From JBCCFX01 sp039029515 (GTDB lineage Bacteria; Planctomycetota; Phycisphaerae; Phycisphaerales; SM1A02): 9,165 bases of DNA. This document shows positions 1 to 5,149 of the stretch, piece after piece. Numbering within the stretch: the stretch's first letter is position 1; every line of letters starts with the position of its first letter. The translations under genes were made by a program, and so were the position numbers. Location: the NCBI GenBank assembly GCA_039029515.1, contig JBCCFX010000165.1, forward strand, positions 1 through 9,165. The letters are read 5' to 3'. The notes under the pieces were generated by a model. It was given only the letters and a program-made list of their open reading frames with translations. It was not told where the DNA came from and made no database searches.

Positions 1-139
1 CGAAGTCATCAACAGCTTCGGCAATCCGGGCGGACCATGTGACAGCGCGCCGGACAACGGTGATGGCACGTTCGGCAACGGCGTCATCAACATTGATGAC
101 CTGCTCGCGGTGATCAATAACTTCGGCGATTGTCCGTGA
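1..139 (+). CDS. C-terminal end of a secreted protein with dockerin-like tail (5'-truncated by window)
   Basis: The reading frame enters at the left edge (first whole codon at base 2) and ends at TGA 137-139, giving 45 residues. It reads as the second half of a dockerin-like domain: helix EVINSFG, then the calcium-type loop DNGDGTFGNGVINIDD, helix LLAVINNFG, and the terminal DCP. The stretch CDSAPDNGDGTFGNGVIN is also found in the tail of the 251-aa gene at 2164-2919, and in slightly varied form in the tails of 446-1906 and 3209-4894. This gene is therefore very probably a fourth member of the same exported, tail-bearing set. Its main body lies outside the window, so it is not known whether it carries the Cys-rich modules. 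A 103-bp repeat begins at its last codons and recurs after the next gene. Confidence 0.85.
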   Translation, partial: EVINSFGNPGGPCDSAPDNGDGTFGNGVINIDDLLAVINNFGDCP

Positions 140-230
140 GAACGGCGGTCACCGCGGCGACCGCCGTTGATCGTTCCTCGTTGTCCGTTTGTCGAATCAG
201 CGCGTCGCCCGGAACATGCTGAACCCGGCA
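128..230. repeat. 103-bp direct repeat, copy 1
   Basis: Bases 128-230 match 1895-1997 with two substitutions (g200/a1967 and c215/a1982); the first 72 bases are identical. The repeat covers the last four codons and stop of the upstream gene, a 10-bp inverted repeat, and about 60 bp of non-coding DNA. The two copies are offset by exactly 1767 bp and bracket the whole Cys-rich gene 446-1906. This fits tandem duplication of a gene-plus-spacer unit. The identical non-coding part suggests recent duplication, gene conversion or functional constraint. Confidence 0.9.
141..168. terminator. Stop-proximal hairpin (copy 1)
   Basis: AACGGCGGTC (141-150) and GACCGCCGTT (159-168) form a perfect 10-bp stem with an 8-base loop, starting two bases after the TGA at 137-139. 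The bases after it are only moderately T-rich, so it could be a weak terminator, an mRNA 3'-end stabiliser, or simply the core of a dispersed palindromic repeat. An identical copy follows the next gene. Confidence 0.45.
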
Positions 231-268
231 TGACGAACTCGCGCGCGAACCCAAAACCCGAACATCAT

Positions 269-292
269 GGGCGCCTTCGGGCGCCCTTGTTT
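269..292 (+). terminator. Intrinsic terminator with UUCG loop, copy 1
   Basis: GGGCGCC (269-275), loop TTCG (276-279) and GGCGCCC (280-286) form a perfect 7-bp stem capped by a stable UUCG-type tetraloop, followed by TTGTTT (287-292). This is the form of a rho-independent terminator, about 130 bp after the preceding stop codon. It separates the upstream gene from the Cys-rich gene at 446. Within the 306-bp gap 140-445, I see nothing definable in 231-268 or 293-351. Confidence 0.6.
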
Positions 293-354
293 ATGCGCGA
301 GTCGGGCAAGACGGCCAGAGAGCTTGCATCCGTTGTCTCCATGGGTCTTTCTCC

Positions 355-382
355 TTGCACCATAGATGCCTTTGTCAACAAT
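355..382 (+). promoter_or_regulatory. Candidate sigma70-like promoter for the 486-aa gene
   Basis: TTGCAC (355-360), a 16-bp spacer and AACAAT (377-382) lie 63 bp before the ATG at 446. Each box is a partial match to TTGACA/TATAAT. Support comes mainly from the paralogous gene at 3209, which has TTGCAC, the same 16-bp spacer and CACAAT, also preceded by TCTCC, at almost the same distance from its ATG. The similarity could instead be leftover homology from gene duplication. Confidence 0.3.
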
Positions 383-445
383 AGGGGCGGATTGCACGAA
401 CGTCTGTCATCAGTGACCGTCGCGTGCAATGGAGGAGAACTCAAT

Positions 446-1906
446 ATGCGTACGATCCGCACCTGTGCTGTCGCCGTTCATCGCGCCATCATGCACCATC
501 GCTCTGCGCTGTTGGTCATCGCAGCGCTTAGCACATGCATTGGCGCCGTCGTCAAACCGGCGTACGCCGGTGGCGTCGGCGCGTGCTGCCTGACGGACGG
601 CACGTGCTTGCAGGAAGCGCCGAACATCTGCACGCTTGAGATCGGCGGCACCTTTCTTGGCGTCGGCGTCCCGTGCGATCCCAATCCATGTGTTCAGCCA
701 GAAGCGTGCCCCGGCGGAGGCAATTGCTTCGAGGACAATGACACACCCGGTTGTGAAGATGAAGCGTGTTGTGATCTCATCTGCGAGCTAGACTTGTTCT
801 GCTGTACGAATGAGTGGGATGAATTGTGTGTCGACGCTGCGCTCAAGCTCTGCGAAGGCTCGCCGATTTTCGGCGCCTGCTGTTTCGCTGATGGATCGTG
901 CTCCATTGGCACCGAGGACGATTGCGCCGCGTCAGTCGGCGGCCGGTACCAAGGCGACGCAACCGTCTGCATTCCCAACTCGTGTCCGACCGAACAAGCG
1001 TGCTGCCTCGCCAATGGTGTGTGCATGAATCTGATCCCCAATGACTGCACCGCGTCTGGCGGTGTCTCTCAAGGGATCGACACGATGTGCGACGATGGAA
1101 CATTTGTCTGTCCGCAGATTGGCTGTCCGGGAACGGGCGACTGCTTCGTCGACAACGGAACGCCTGGCTGCGAGGACATCACATGTTGCAGTGCCGTTTG
1201 CATTCTGGATTCATTCTGCTGCACGACATCATGGGATGGCGTGTGCGCCAGCTTGGCTGTCGACAACCCATTTTGCATCAACGCGGCGTGTTGCCTTCCC
1301 GACGATTCCTGTGTCGTCACCATTGAACCAGACTGCACCGCGATGGGCGGGATGTTCCAGGCTGACGACGACGTGTGCAAACCGAATCCGTGCACGCCTG
1401 CCGGCGCATGCTGCTTTGTCAGCGGCATCTGCACGGATGATGTCACCGTTGCCGAATGCAACGATCTCGGCGGCGCATTCGAAGGTGATGGAACCGCGTG
1501 CAACGATGGCACCACGAGTTGCCAGAACCCTGTTTGCCCTGGCACCGGCGATTGCCTTGAGAACAACGGATCCGTCGGCTGCGACAATGCCGCGTGCTGC
1601 AATCTCCTCTGCACGATCGATCCTTTCTGCTGCGAAACAACGTGGGATGCCTTGTGTGCCAAAGACGCCGAATTCGTCTGCACACTCCTGCCCTGTCCAT
1701 GGGACTGCGCGCCCGCCAACGGTGATGGCACTTTCGGCAACGGCGTTGTCAACGTCGATGACATCGTCACAGTCATCGTCGAATTCGGTTCATCCAACAT
1801 GGAGTGCGACAGCGCACCGGACAACATGGACGGAACGTTCGGCAACGGGACCATCAACGTTGACGACCTCGTCGACACGATTGTGAACTTCGGGGATTGT
1901 CCGTGA
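446..1906 (+). CDS. Secreted modular Cys-rich protein with dockerin-like C-terminus (486 aa)
   Basis: Start ATG 446 is chosen because GGAGGA (431-436) precedes it and because the N-terminus (MRTIRTCAVAVHRA) matches the paralogue at 3209; the frame is open upstream to 167, but that part is repeat DNA. Residues 1-41 form a signal peptide with a long basic start, a hydrophobic core at about 21-35 and probable cleavage after AYA. Modules follow: A 45-82, B 88-136, A 143-180, A 185-222, B 227-277, A 281-316, A 320-359, B 364-412. Module A has six Cys (ACC, DGSC, DC, GG, C, C). Module B has ten Cys and the core CC-xx-IC-xx-D-x-FCC-xxx-WD-xx-C. Residues 417-486 are a dockerin-like pair of calcium loops. 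By count, the mature part has 64 Cys in 445 residues, all in repeating positions, which implies disulfides outside the cytoplasm. No enzyme motif or membrane anchor is visible. I know no named family for the modules; function unknown. Confidence 0.88.
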   Translation: MRTIRTCAVAVHRAIMHHRSALLVIAALSTCIGAVVKPAYAGGVGACCLTDGTCLQEAPNICTLEIGGTFLGVGVPCDPNPCVQPEACPGGGNCFEDNDTPGCEDEACCDLICELDLFCCTNEWDELCVDAALKLCEGSPIFGACCFADGSCSIGTEDDCAASVGGRYQGDATVCIPNSCPTEQACCLANGVCMNLIPNDCTASGGVSQGIDTMCDDGTFVCPQIGCPGTGDCFVDNGTPGCEDITCCSAVCILDSFCCTTSWDGVCASLAVDNPFCINAACCLPDDSCVVTIEPDCTAMGGMFQADDDVCKPNPCTPAGACCFVSGICTDDVTVAECNDLGGAFEGDGTACNDGTTSCQNPVCPGTGDCLENNGSVGCDNAACCNLLCTIDPFCCETTWDALCAKDAEFVCTLLPCPWDCAPANGDGTFGNGVVNVDDIVTVIVEFGSSNMECDSAPDNMDGTFGNGTINVDDLVDTIVNFGDCP

Positions 1907-1997
1907 GAACGGCGGTCACCGCGGCGACCGCCGTTGATCGTTCCTCGTTGTCCGTTTGTCGAATCAACGCGTCGCCCGGAAAATGCTGAACCCGGCA
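1895..1997. repeat. 103-bp direct repeat, copy 2
   Basis: Second copy of the repeat at 128-230, two mismatches, starting in the last codons of the 486-aa gene and running into the spacer before the 251-aa gene. Similarity fades after 1997, but both spacers go on to contain a UUCG-loop terminator at the same distance from the stop codon, so the homology is wider than the near-identical core. Confidence 0.9.
1908..1935. terminator. Stop-proximal hairpin (copy 2)
   Basis: AACGGCGGTC (1908-1917) and GACCGCCGTT (1926-1935), identical in stem and loop to 141-168, beginning two bases after the TGA at 1904-1906. There is no strong T-tract after it, so its role as terminator, mRNA end stabiliser or repeat core is open. 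Confidence 0.45.
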
Positions 1998-2036
1998 ATC
2001 TGAACTCACATTCGTTCGAACGTACAGACCATCAAT

Positions 2037-2056
2037 GGCGCCTTCGGGCGCCCTTT
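2037..2056 (+). terminator. Intrinsic terminator with UUCG loop, copy 2
   Basis: GGCGCC (2037-2042), loop TTCG (2043-2046), GGCGCC (2047-2052), then CTTT. It is the counterpart of 269-292, with one pair lost at the base of the stem and a shorter T-tract, about 130 bp after the stop of the 486-aa gene. It probably ends that transcript and gives the 251-aa gene its own transcription unit. Confidence 0.5.
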
Positions 2057-2096
2057 GTCGTGCCTTCAGATACGACGCCAATTGCGCACTTCGCCC

Positions 2097-2126
2097 TTGC
2101 ATCACCACGTCGTTATGCGTCAGAAT
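2097..2126 (+). promoter_or_regulatory. Candidate promoter for the 251-aa gene
   Basis: TTGCAT (2097-2102), an 18-bp spacer and CAGAAT (2121-2126) lie 37 bp before the ATG at 2164. The leading CCTTGCA is shared with the regions before the genes at 446 and 3209. Each box is a partial match to consensus, so this is a weak call. Confidence 0.22.
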
Positions 2127-2163
2127 CTCGGACCACATTGCACTGACGGAAGGGGAAAGACGC

Positions 2164-2919
2164 ATGAATGTGGATCCCGAGATCAACCTTTCCGGCACGG
2201 ACGCCACGACCCGACGCGCGCGGTACCTACCACTCATCATGTTCAGCGTCCTGCTGTGGATGACTGCGCCGGCGATGAGTCGTGGTGAACCCTTTGGCGC
2301 ATGCTGCCTGCCGGACGGTTCGTGCACGCTTGTCATCGAAACGTCATGCAATGGTGCGGGCGGCTTCTACCAGGGTGATGGCTCACGCTGCGACCCGAAT
2401 CCCTGTCCGCAGATCGGCGCATGCTGCGCGCCCGATGGATCGTGCACACTCGTTGACGGTCTCAAGAACTGCGAATCGAATGGCGGCGTGTTCAATGGCG
2501 CCGGCACGTCGTGCGCGGATGGCAGCGCGAGCTGCCTCCAGCCGGAATGCCCGGGACAAGGGTCGTGCTTCTCCTTCAGTCCTGATGTGGGCTGTGACGA
2601 CGCAGACTGCTGCAATCTCATCTGCACGCTCGACCCGTTCTGCTGTGACGAGTTGTGGGATACGGTGTGCGTCGGCGAAGCCGAACGCTTCTGCCTCTCG
2701 CAGCCGTGCCCATGGGACTGCACGCCGGACAACGGCGATGGCACGTTCGGCAATGGCGAAGTCAATGTCGATGACGTCGTGAAGGTCATTCTCGAATTCG
2801 GTTCATCGAACATGGAATGCGACAGCGCACCGGACAACGGTGACGGCACGTTCGGCAACGGCGTGATCAACGTCGATGATCTCGTCGACACGATTGTGAA
2901 CTTCGGTGCGTGTCCGTGA
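2164..2919 (+). CDS. Short secreted Cys-rich protein with dockerin-like C-terminus (251 aa)
   Basis: ATG 2164 follows a purine-rich site (GGAAGGGGA, 2148-2156) at good spacing; an earlier in-frame start at 2035 would lie inside the UUCG terminator. Residues 1-40 are an export signal unlike those of the two paralogues: about 20 polar and basic residues ending RRAR, then a hydrophobic core LPLIMFSVLLW, with cleavage near 38-42. The mature part is the smallest cassette in the cluster: A 45-81, A 85-124 (with the CxDGxxxC ending), B 129-177, dockerin-like tail 182-251. By count it has 26 Cys, again 6, 6, 10 and 4. The tail matches that of the 561-aa protein at 63 of 70 positions. The distinct leader joined to a shared body suggests assembly by recombination. 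No catalytic motif is seen; function unknown, possibly an envelope or extracellular structural protein. Confidence 0.87.
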   Translation: MNVDPEINLSGTDATTRRARYLPLIMFSVLLWMTAPAMSRGEPFGACCLPDGSCTLVIETSCNGAGGFYQGDGSRCDPNPCPQIGACCAPDGSCTLVDGLKNCESNGGVFNGAGTSCADGSASCLQPECPGQGSCFSFSPDVGCDDADCCNLICTLDPFCCDELWDTVCVGEAERFCLSQPCPWDCTPDNGDGTFGNGEVNVDDVVKVILEFGSSNMECDSAPDNGDGTFGNGVINVDDLVDTIVNFGACP

Positions 2920-2923
2920 GTGA

Positions 2924-2951
2924 CAGCTTTCAGCCGTCAGCTATCAGCTCT
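2924..2951. repeat. Heptanucleotide tandem array, 4 units
   Basis: Four 7-bp units follow each other: CAGCTTT (2924-2930), CAGCCGT, CAGCTAT and CAGCTCT (2945-2951). CAGC is constant and the last three bases vary. The array starts five bases after the TGA at 2917-2919. The second heptamer array in the window (4901) sits in the same position after another stop codon. Confidence 0.8.
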
Positions 2952-2957
2952 CTGTAG

Positions 2958-2979
2958 GCCGGGTTCTGCTGAGCCCGGC
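2958..2979. repeat. Palindrome GCCGGG...CCCGGC
   Basis: GCCGGG (2958-2963) and CCCGGC (2974-2979) form a 6-bp stem with a 10-base loop. The right arm and its flank (tgctgagcccggcaatct) resemble tgctgaacccggca in both copies of the 103-bp repeat (217-230 and 1984-1997), so this is a dispersed motif rather than a lone hairpin. No T-tract follows. Confidence 0.5.
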
Positions 2980-2991
2980 AATCTGATCCGC

Positions 2992-3105
2992 GTAGGGCGG
3001 GGGCTGTGCCCCCGCCGTTGATAGGTGGTAGTTATACGTTTGTCGAATGGAATCATGATCGCGCGACGCTCGAAGATGGCGGGTCGCTGCGGCGATCCGC
3101 CCTAC
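2992..3105. repeat. 114-bp element with 9-bp terminal inverted repeats and end hairpins
   Basis: GTAGGGCGG (2992-3000) and its exact reverse complement CCGCCCTAC (3097-3105) bound the element. Just inside the left end is a perfect 9-bp stem with a 3-base loop (GGCGGGGGC, TGT, GCCCCCGCC; 2996-3016). Just inside the right end is a 10-bp stem with one G-T pair (3078-3087 with 3092-3101). The inside contains CCGCCGTTGAT-N14-CGTTTGTCGAAT (3012-3048), also present with the same spacing in both copies of the 103-bp repeat (161-197 and 1928-1964). There is no open frame of note. It looks like a paired palindromic repeat of REP/BIME kind or a very small non-autonomous element; no target-site duplication is evident. 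Confidence 0.6.
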
Positions 3106-3116
3106 TTTCCTTCTCC

Positions 3117-3144
3117 TTGCACAACAGAGCCGCATCTCCACAAT
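3117..3144 (+). promoter_or_regulatory. Candidate sigma70-like promoter for the 561-aa gene
   Basis: TTGCAC (3117-3122), a 16-bp spacer and CACAAT (3139-3144) lie 64 bp before the ATG at 3209, matching the arrangement before the paralogue at 446. It sits just outside the right end of the 114-bp palindromic element, whose right hairpin is followed by a pyrimidine-rich stretch. Confidence 0.3.
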
Positions 3145-3208
3145 GGACGCGCATCGCACCGGCGGGGCACCATTGCCTGCTGTCGTGTGGGAGCGAGGAG
3201 AAAACACC

Positions 3209-4894
3209 ATGCGTACGCTTCGCACCTGTGCTGTCGCCGTTCATCGCGCCGTCATGCGTCACCAATCTGCGCTGATTGTCATTGCGGCGATCAGTGTGTG
3301 TGTCGGCGTGTCAGCGCCGGCGCATGCCGGTGGCGTGAATGGCGCGTGCTGCCTGCCGGACGGTTCGTGCGTGGACATCAGTGATCTCGACTGCACGCCG
3401 ATGGGCGGCAGCTTCCAGGGGCCGGGCAGCATGTGCGCGGACGTCATGTGTCCCCCGCCGTCTGATTGCGTGGGCGAGGGTGATTGTTTCGAAGCGAACG
3501 GCACACCGAGCTGCGAGAGTGAAGAATGCTGCGACATCGTGTGTGGCATGGATGCCTTCTGTTGCGATACGTTGTGGGACGCCGTGTGCGTCCGAACCGC
3601 ATTTCTGTTCTGCCCGGCCGCCGATGCGTGCTGCTTCCCGGATGGATCGTGCCAGCTGTTCAGCCCGGCGCGCTGCCTCGAACTTGGCGGCGTACCTCAA
3701 GGCGGCCTGACGGAATGCGGCCCGAGCCTGTGCCCGCAGCCAATGGTCTGCTGTTTTCCGGATGGCGCATGTACCGTTGTCATCGGTCTCGACTGCGTGC
3801 TTGCGGGCGGTGTACCACAGGCTGATCAGACGGTGTGCGATCTGGATTCCTGTCCGCCGTTCGGTGCGTGCTGCTACCCCGATGGCATTTGCGATGAGAT
3901 ACCTGAATTCAATTGCACGTTGACACGCGGAGCCTTCCAGGGCTCATTTACGGATTGCCTCCGGGATGGTTGCCCACAAGCCGGCGCGTGCTGCTTTGCC
4001 AACGGTGCATGCCTCGATGAGTTGCCGCTCGATTGCGCCAAGTCGGGCGGCGAATTCCAGGGTGAAGGCATTTTGTGTGGCGGCGGGACGATCACCTGCA
4101 CGATTCCCGAGTGCCCGGGCATTGGCAATTGCTTCTCCAACAATGGTTCGCCGGGCTGCGACGACGCAACGTGTTGCAGTTCGATCTGCATCTTCGATTC
4201 GTTCTGCTGCGATACGTTGTGGGACACGATTTGCGCCGATGCCGCATCAACCGACGCATTCTGCGTGCAGGCGGCGTGCTGCATGGACGACGGTTCGTGC
4301 ATGATCACCATCAGTCCTGACTGCACGAACATGGGCGGCACCTTCCAGGCTGGCGATGACACCTGCTCGCCCAACCCATGCCCGCAACCCGGCGCGTGCT
4401 GTTTCGACAATGGCACATGCGTTGATGCAACAACCGCAACGACCTGCACGGACATGGGTGGTACCTACGAAGGCAATGGCACGAATTGCGACGATGGAAC
4501 GGCCTCGTGTCAGAATCCGGTCTGTCCTGGTTCCGGCGATTGTCTGGAGCGCAACGGAACGCTTGGTTGCGAGAACGCGGCATGCTGCAATCTCATCTGC
4601 ACGCTTGACCCGTTCTGCTGCAATGTTGAATGGGATTCGAAGTGTGCCGACGAAGCCGCGACTTTCTGCACGCTCCTGCCGTGCCCGTGGGATTGCACGC
4701 CGGCAAATGGTGATGGCACGTTCGGCAACGGCGTGGTGAACGTCGATGACATCGTGAAAGTCATTGTCGAGTTCGGTTCAGCCAACATGGAATGCGACAG
4801 CGCGCCGGACAACATGGACGGCACGTTCGGCAACGGCGTCATCAACGTTGATGACCTCGTCGACACGATCGTGAACTTCGGCGAGTGTCCGTAA
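3209..4894 (+). CDS. Long secreted modular Cys-rich protein with dockerin-like C-terminus (561 aa)
   Basis: ATG 3209 has CGAGGAG (3194-3200) upstream, and its first 14 residues match those of the 486-aa paralogue except for one I/L change. The signal peptide is residues 1-40, ending AHA before GGVNGACC. Modules: A 45-81, B 87-135, A 140-175, A 180-215, A 219-255, A 259-297, B 302-352, A 356-391, A 395-434, B 439-487, then the dockerin-like tail 492-561. By count, the mature part has 76 Cys in 521 residues: exactly 6 per A, 10 per B and 4 in the tail, so all could pair as disulfides. It equals the 486-aa protein with two extra A modules between the first and second B. The A module at 219-255 has RG in place of the usual GG. 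No catalytic motif, transmembrane segment or anchor is visible. A rod-like extracellular or envelope role is an inference; function unknown. Confidence 0.88.
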   Translation: MRTLRTCAVAVHRAVMRHQSALIVIAAISVCVGVSAPAHAGGVNGACCLPDGSCVDISDLDCTPMGGSFQGPGSMCADVMCPPPSDCVGEGDCFEANGTPSCESEECCDIVCGMDAFCCDTLWDAVCVRTAFLFCPAADACCFPDGSCQLFSPARCLELGGVPQGGLTECGPSLCPQPMVCCFPDGACTVVIGLDCVLAGGVPQADQTVCDLDSCPPFGACCYPDGICDEIPEFNCTLTRGAFQGSFTDCLRDGCPQAGACCFANGACLDELPLDCAKSGGEFQGEGILCGGGTITCTIPECPGIGNCFSNNGSPGCDDATCCSSICIFDSFCCDTLWDTICADAASTDAFCVQAACCMDDGSCMITISPDCTNMGGTFQAGDDTCSPNPCPQPGACCFDNGTCVDATTATTCTDMGGTYEGNGTNCDDGTASCQNPVCPGSGDCLERNGTLGCENAACCNLICTLDPFCCNVEWDSKCADEAATFCTLLPCPWDCTPANGDGTFGNGVVNVDDIVKVIVEFGSANMECDSAPDNMDGTFGNGVINVDDLVDTIVNFGECP

Positions 4895-4900
4895 GGCGAA

Positions 4901-4956
4901 GCCATACGCCATGAGCCATACGCCATGAGCCATGAGCCGTGAGCCGTGAGCCGTGA
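4901..4956. repeat. Heptanucleotide tandem array, 8 units
   Basis: Eight 7-bp units in a row: GCCATAC, GCCATGA, GCCATAC, GCCATGA, GCCATGA, then GCCGTGA three times. The array starts six bases after the TAA at 4892-4894. Because 7 is not a multiple of 3, the TGA in most units falls in all three + frames, so any read-through of the 561-aa gene would stop here; the complementary strand stays open. The sharing of units (two ATAC/ATGA pairs, three GTGA) shows growth by local duplication. Confidence 0.9.
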
Positions 4957-4961
4957 ATTCA

Positions 4962-5033
4962 GTCGGGCAGGCTTGCCAGGCTGCCACCGAACCACATTGG
5001 TTCTTTGCGGCGGGCTCGGGAAACCCGCCCGAC
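4962..5033. repeat. 72-bp palindromic element with three hairpins
   Basis: The outer arms GTCGGGC (4962-4968) and GCCCGAC (5027-5033) are exact reverse complements. Between them are three successive dyads: GGCAG/CTGCC (4966-4970 with 4981-4985), GAACCA-CAT-TGGTTC (4989-5003), and GGCGGG/CCCGCC (5009-5014 with 5024-5029). The outer arms resemble those of the 114-bp element (GTAGGGC), so the two are probably one family. It lies in the 363-bp gap 4895-5257 between the Cys-rich cluster and the FG-GAP pair. In 5034-5135 I see nothing definable; 5136-5153 is G-rich. Confidence 0.55.
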
Positions 5034-5149
5034 GGGTCTCCAATGGAGAGCAGGCAACGTCAGATCGATGCGCGGCCTTCGCGACCGATAATCCCTTGAA
5101 AATCGGACGTTTGCCCGCGATTGTTCGCCTGTTCCGGGGGTTTTGGGGG

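Noticed and set aside
128..230. Integron attC site, given that repeats separate gene units
   Set aside because: No GTTRRRY/RYYYAAC core pair was found, the genes are paralogues rather than unrelated cassettes, and no integrase is present; duplication explains the repeat.
167..445. In-frame 93-residue N-terminal extension of the 486-aa protein
   Set aside because: It lies in the duplicated non-coding repeat and crosses the UUCG terminator; the ATG at 446 has a strong ribosome site and a signal peptide shared with the paralogue at 3209.
1069..1998. Long reverse-strand frame (309 codons) opposite the first Cys-rich gene
   Set aside because: Shadow frame: the composition is biased by the TGC/GGC-rich sense strand, similar shadows occur opposite the paralogues, and there is no ribosome site or domain.
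2035..2163. Upstream in-frame start for the 251-aa gene
   Set aside because: It begins at the edge of the terminator hairpin and has no ribosome site; ATG 2164 with a purine-rich site is better.
3143..3208. Upstream in-frame start for the 561-aa gene
   Set aside because: The extra 22 residues have no match in the paralogue, which starts at the equivalent of 3209 with GAGGAG upstream.
446..4894. Metallothionein-like metal store
   Set aside because: The proteins carry export signals and their Cys spacing is fixed by module with conserved Gly, Trp and Asp, which fits disulfide folds better; not formally excluded.
4901..4956. CRISPR array
   Set aside because: Units are only 7 bp and have no spacers; no cas gene is nearby.
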